Source of the DNA: Salminus brasiliensis
Taxonomy: Eukaryota; Chordata; Actinopteri; Characiformes; Bryconidae
Assembly (NCBI RefSeq): GCF_030463535.1
Contig: NC_132878.1
Coordinates: 38,424,761 to 38,488,760 of the forward strand
Direction of reading: 5' to 3'
DNA length: 64,000 bases
Shown piece after piece: positions 60,796 to 64,000 of the stretch. A model generated the notes under the pieces. That model ran no database searches and was not told the origin of the DNA. It worked only from the letters and a program-made list of their open reading frames with translations. Each line of letters starts with the position of its first letter. Position 1 is the first letter of the stretch. The position numbers and the translations under genes were made by a program.

Positions 60796-60861
60796 GTAAA
60801 TCATGTTTCAACGGTGTTTGTCGAGGTAGTTGACCAGAGGCTACTTTTTTCCGAGCATGCA

Positions 60862-60890
60862 AATTAATTAATTAATTAATTAATTAATTT
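60862..60890. repeat. (AATT)n microsatellite
   Basis: Seven units of a self-complementary tetranucleotide, just inside the first armc2 intron. Confidence 0.95.
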
Positions 60891-61172
60891 CTCATTAAAA
60901 CAGCGATGCGTCGATTTTTAGTAGCTAGCTAGCTTTAGGGCTCGCCGCAGCAGTCTGTGAAACAGCGGACCAACAGGTTTTGGTTTATTGTGCTCTATCG
61001 ATATTTCTACCACGTGTGTTTATCTCAGATTAATGGGTCTCTCTGGATATTATGTGGATGTTTTATGGACATTTGATAGTCTGTGGTGAGGTGAGTTTCT
61101 CACACGCATTTCGGCTCGAGTTTACTCACTGTTTTGTCGCCCTGTGCTTGAATGCCTGCGACCGCTACACAC

Positions 61173-61186
61173 GTTGCCATGGTTAC
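61173..61186 (+). promoter_or_regulatory. armc2: RFX X-box next to armc2
   Basis: GTTGCCATGGTTAC has a perfect left RFX half-site, the usual 2-bp spacer and a right half-site with one mismatch (GGTTAC for RGYAAC). It lies about 380 bp after the predicted exon 1, inside CpG-rich sequence. RFX factors, often with FOXJ1, switch on ciliary genes through such sites, and ARMC2 is a ciliary gene. Confidence 0.6.
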
Positions 61187-61856
61187 GGAACGTGCGCGCG
61201 CAAGACGTTCGTGCACGGTGCTTAGGAAGGAGCAGCTTCTTCTGCAAGGTGTCCAGTCTGTGTTGTCCACAGTTTACATTTTCTTTCAAATAAAGGTGTA
61301 TAAGACGTTTTTAGTCCAGATACTTATATTTAGTTATATGCTAATCACAAAAATATCACCATCGATGTCTTCTAAATATCCTGTAAAACGCTAAATAAAG
61401 TGTACTGATGTCGATGTGTCTTAATATTTAGGGGCCTACCCTACAAGTCATATTCCCAAAAAGTACTAAGAGCTGTAATGGTCATTTCCAAATTATAATA
61501 TATCTTCAAGACCTCCTTTGTTTTCTTTTCCATGATATTTCAATGTCGTTCATATGGCATTCTGTGGGCATCATGTTATAACCCACCATTAGCCCATAAA
61601 TCCTTGTACACATTAATCTCGTGTATTCTTCTTATACCCTCAATTTCTGATTTTGTCTTTATTTATGTGGTTGTTTTTGTTGGTCTCAGATTTAGGTGGT
61701 GGCGTTTTCATAGCCTAACCCAGAAACTGACACAGCACAACACTCTCTCTCTTCCTGTATTTTCCTATTAGATATGTAGAACACCTTCACCCTTTGCAGT
61801 GCAATTGTGTGTATGTGGGCCTAAACCTAGCACTAGTTTAGCTGTACAGACCACAC

Positions 61857-62071
61857 ATGGCCTCTGTGGAGCATAAGCAGGACAAGCAGGATCCCTTCTA
61901 CCTCAGTCGTGGTGCGAGGAGACAGACCAGCGCAGAGATAGTGACTGAGGCCCGGCGCTCTCTCCGGATCATCGGCACTCAGAGGCCCTTCACCCCACGG
62001 GATGAGCTCAGGCAGCTCTTTGGAGACGCGTCGACCCGCACACGTGATAGAAGGCCACCATCTTCATTCAG
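61857..62071 (+). CDS. armc2: ARMC2 coding exon (residues 1-72, start)
   Basis: First coding exon of armadillo repeat containing 2, an axoneme assembly factor needed for sperm flagella in mammals and, in Chlamydomonas, for intraflagellar transport of radial spokes. The peptide begins MASVEHKQDKQDPFYL and carries TSAEIVTEARRSLR and TQRPFTPRDELRQLFG, then RPPSSF at the donor TTCAG|GTTAGG. These match the N-terminal block I recall for ARMC2 (DPFYLP, KTSAEIISEAR, TQRPFTP, RPPSSF). The exon probably starts at 61800 after acceptor CCTTTGCAG, with a short untranslated lead. Position downstream of foxo3 in the same orientation fits vertebrate synteny. Confidence 0.88.
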
Positions 62072-62275
62072 GTTAGGGAAGAAAAGACTAGACTGCCGTG
62101 AATTATGTTTTGTTGTCATGATGCACATATTTCACTTATTTTCATTTTCACACATTCTCACTCACTCATAACAGACACTACAGGTTCAAGCAACCATCAG
62201 GATAGTTGTGCTGCTGAACATTAAAACACTCTGCTTCTTGAATGTAGTGACGCAAATGTATATTTTCTCCCATAG

Positions 62276-62348
62276 TCTTCATGCTCGAAACTTTGAGGCT
62301 TCCGATTCCAGGCCAAGCTCTGGAGCCCGTCTCTCTCCTTTGGAGCAT
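62276..62348 (+). CDS. armc2: ARMC2 coding exon, 73 bp
   Basis: Entered at acceptor TTTTCTCCCATAG and left at donor CAT|GTAAGG. Joined to the previous exon in phase 2 it continues S-LHARNFEASDSRPSSGARL-SPLEH, with the junction PPSSF-S-LHA matching ARMC2. It encodes part of the disordered region before the armadillo repeats. The intron before it is 204 bp. Confidence 0.85.
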
Positions 62349-62431
62349 GTAAGGTCTTTTAAAACTGTTTTGCATCATTAATCACATGTTATGTCGTTGT
62401 GGAAGTAAATGAAAGCACCATCATTAACCAG

Positions 62432-62600
62432 AAACCCAAGCTGCCCCTTTCCCTGGATGAAGACTGCAGTGAAGGTGGAACAGCTGTGCCTAAACCCCCA
62501 GTTGCGGGCCAGGACAGGAGAGGCTCAGGAGGGGCCCGTACCAGACTAATTAGAGCACGATCGCTCACCCGACTACCTCCTATGACTCAACTCTCAAAAG
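62432..62600 (+). CDS. armc2: ARMC2 coding exon, about 169 bp
   Basis: Reads KPKLPLSLDEDCSEGG, PKPPVAGQDRRGSGGA and RTRLIRARSLTRLPP-MTQLSK, ending at donor AAAAG|GTATGT. The start is chosen as the only nearby AG that keeps frame with the previous exon (ATTAACCAG|AAA); its pyrimidine tract is weak and the intron would be only 83 bp, so the 5' edge is the least certain part. The open frame extending upstream to 62399 would need a different junction. The armadillo repeats lie beyond this window. Confidence 0.7.
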
Positions 62601-62632
62601 GTATGTGGACGTACATGAGGAACAGAATGGGT

Positions 62633-63540
62633 AACCTGTTCAGTGCAAAGGTTTGGGCACCTTTGGCCAAATTACTCATTTTGTCGCTTTTAATTGAGAA
62701 GTAGCAAACACAGCCCTTTGTTACTCAAACATAAAACACAAGATTTAGAGCAAATCTGACACACAGCTCAGCTATGCCTTCCATAACATAAAGAAATGAG
62801 CAAAAATCCTAAGTGTCACCTGTGCAAAGGTTTGGACACCTTACAGAGTCCAGAAATCACACTTTATGTAGCTAGATAAAAGTAATTCAGTGCTTGCAGT
62901 TGGAATTTTCTCCCACTGTTCTTTGCAGAAGGCTTCCAGTTTAGATATATTCTTGCGTTGTCATTCATGCTTGTGTGTTTTAAGGTCTATTTACACATTT
63001 TCAATGATGTTTTGTGTTAGAGGATTGTGCGGGCCATTCCAAAAGCTTCAGTTTGTGTCTTTTAAAGTTGTTTATGGTTGATTTGAAGAACTATTTGGCC
63101 ATTTTTGAGAAATCTATTATTCCCTCCACCTGTTCAATATTGCCAATATGGCCAGTGAGTTTTTTTTTATTTTGACTTTATCCGTCCACAACACTTGTTT
63201 TGAAAAGTCATTTAGCTTCTCTAGATGCTTTATAGATTCTTCAGACATTAAGTTCACAGTTAAGGTATTCTTCATTTGACTTTTCCCACAAATATTATGT
63301 TTAAGAAACAGTGAACCACCCTCTTGACTTCAATAGAGATTTTGCTTCCTGTGTTCCCATACCAGTATACGAGCAGTTCTCTCAGTGAGTTGATTGTTCT
63401 TCCAGATCTCATTTTGACCTCCACAGTTCCTCTGAACTGCCATTTCCTAATAACATTGTGCCACTGTAGAAACTAATAGCTGTTTTTACAGTAAGAAATG
63501 GCTTGGCCATCCCCTGCCTTATGGGCATTGAAAACTCATC
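62633..63540 (-). pseudogene. Tc1/mariner relic in an armc2 intron
   Basis: Starts with CAGTGCAAAGGTTTGGGCAC (terminal repeat), with a second copy, TGTGCAAAGGTTTGGACACC, at 62820, the IR/DR arrangement of many fish Tc1 elements. Antisense transposase landmarks follow: GGCCATTCCAAAAGCTTCAG, TCCGTCCACAACACTTG (WTD region), GAGCAGTTCTCTCAGTGAGT, GAACTGCCATTTCCTAATAA and CCTGCCTTATGGGCATTG. Same family and orientation as 49440-50045. Decayed and partly deleted; it fills most of the intron after 62600. Confidence 0.8.
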
Positions 63541-64000
63541 TTTAGACGCTTGCTTTGGGGAGCTCATGTTTCATATGTTTTAGAGAGTGTAGAATTTACA
63601 AAGCATGTAAATGTCCATTTAGCTGATCAGACCTTGATTTAAGACCAGTAGGTAGGTGTAGTAGCAGTAGGTGTGGTAGGATTGGCTAAGTTTACTATTC
63701 CTCAATGAAAGAAGCCTTTTACCAACAAAATTTGGTAAAAGGCTGCCCAGACCCTTTTATTAGACTCTATAGTGTCCTCTCTAAAGTAGGCTTGAATGTT
63801 TTGCAATATTTGCATGGCTGAAGTGAACCCAATACCAGTTATCAGTCCATAAGGGACACTGTCCATTTTGTGGTGGAGAACAGTGGAATAATAAGCAGAG
63901 CATAAGCTGGTGTAAGTGGTGTAAGTGGTAGAAGAGATGGGTAGAGATATACATGTAAAAAAAGGGGGAAGGTAAGATACGACAGGACAAATAGAGACAA
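63541..64000 (+). other. armc2: armc2 intron sequence to the window end
   Basis: No exon, repeat family or site is recognised. The window ends inside this intron. Confidence 0.6.

Overview
This is vertebrate nuclear DNA, almost certainly from a ray-finned fish and probably an otophysan (characin or catfish group). The evidence is a two-coding-exon FOXO3 gene with teleost-type sequence, very dense CA/GT and AT microsatellites, many decayed Tc1/mariner copies, tRNA-derived SINEs and short foldback elements of kinds I recall from otophysan genomes. The species call rests on memory of repeat families and is only moderate.

Layout. Positions 1-2500 are upstream intergenic DNA with one CTCF-like site. 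About 2540-4324 is a CpG-rich promoter and long 5' leader. foxo3 lies on the + strand: coding exon 1 is 4325-4849, a 35 kb intron follows (4850-39896), coding exon 2 is 39897-41306, and a small intron just after the stop codon (41321-41984) leads to a 3' UTR exon ending at a poly(A) signal near 44630. The two exons encode a complete 644-residue FOXO3. The exon boundary falls inside the forkhead domain (GWK/NSIRHN), the conserved position for FOXO genes. The large intron holds a 1.2 kb minisatellite made of 29-bp units, several mobile element relics, a solo LTR with an intact 5-bp target duplication, and candidate CRE, FOXO, RFX and CCAAT sites.

Positions 44650-57000 are gene-poor and rich in Tc1/mariner relics and repeat pairs. 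At 57008-57553 there is a compact promoter-like stretch (three CCAAT boxes about 30 bp apart, then a TATA-like box) followed by a possible exon that ends ATG|GTAAGA. I cannot assign it to a known gene. From about 60650 the 5' end of armc2 (+ strand) begins: a probable non-coding first exon, then three coding exons (61857-62071, 62276-62348, 62432-62600). The rest of armc2 lies beyond the window. FOXO3 followed by ARMC2 in the same orientation is the vertebrate gene order also seen on human 6q21, which supports both identifications.

Functionally, foxo3 encodes a transcription factor controlled by insulin/AKT signalling (three AKT motifs and a C-terminal activation domain are visible). armc2 encodes a ciliary/flagellar axoneme assembly factor, and RFX X-box-like sites next to its first exon fit that role. 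No bacterial-type system, CRISPR array or intact mobile element was found. The most interesting items are the unassigned promoter at 57 kb, the X-boxes, a CRE-FOXO composite site just inside intron 1, a 10-nt miR-155 match in the foxo3 3' UTR, and several nested-element histories that can be read directly.
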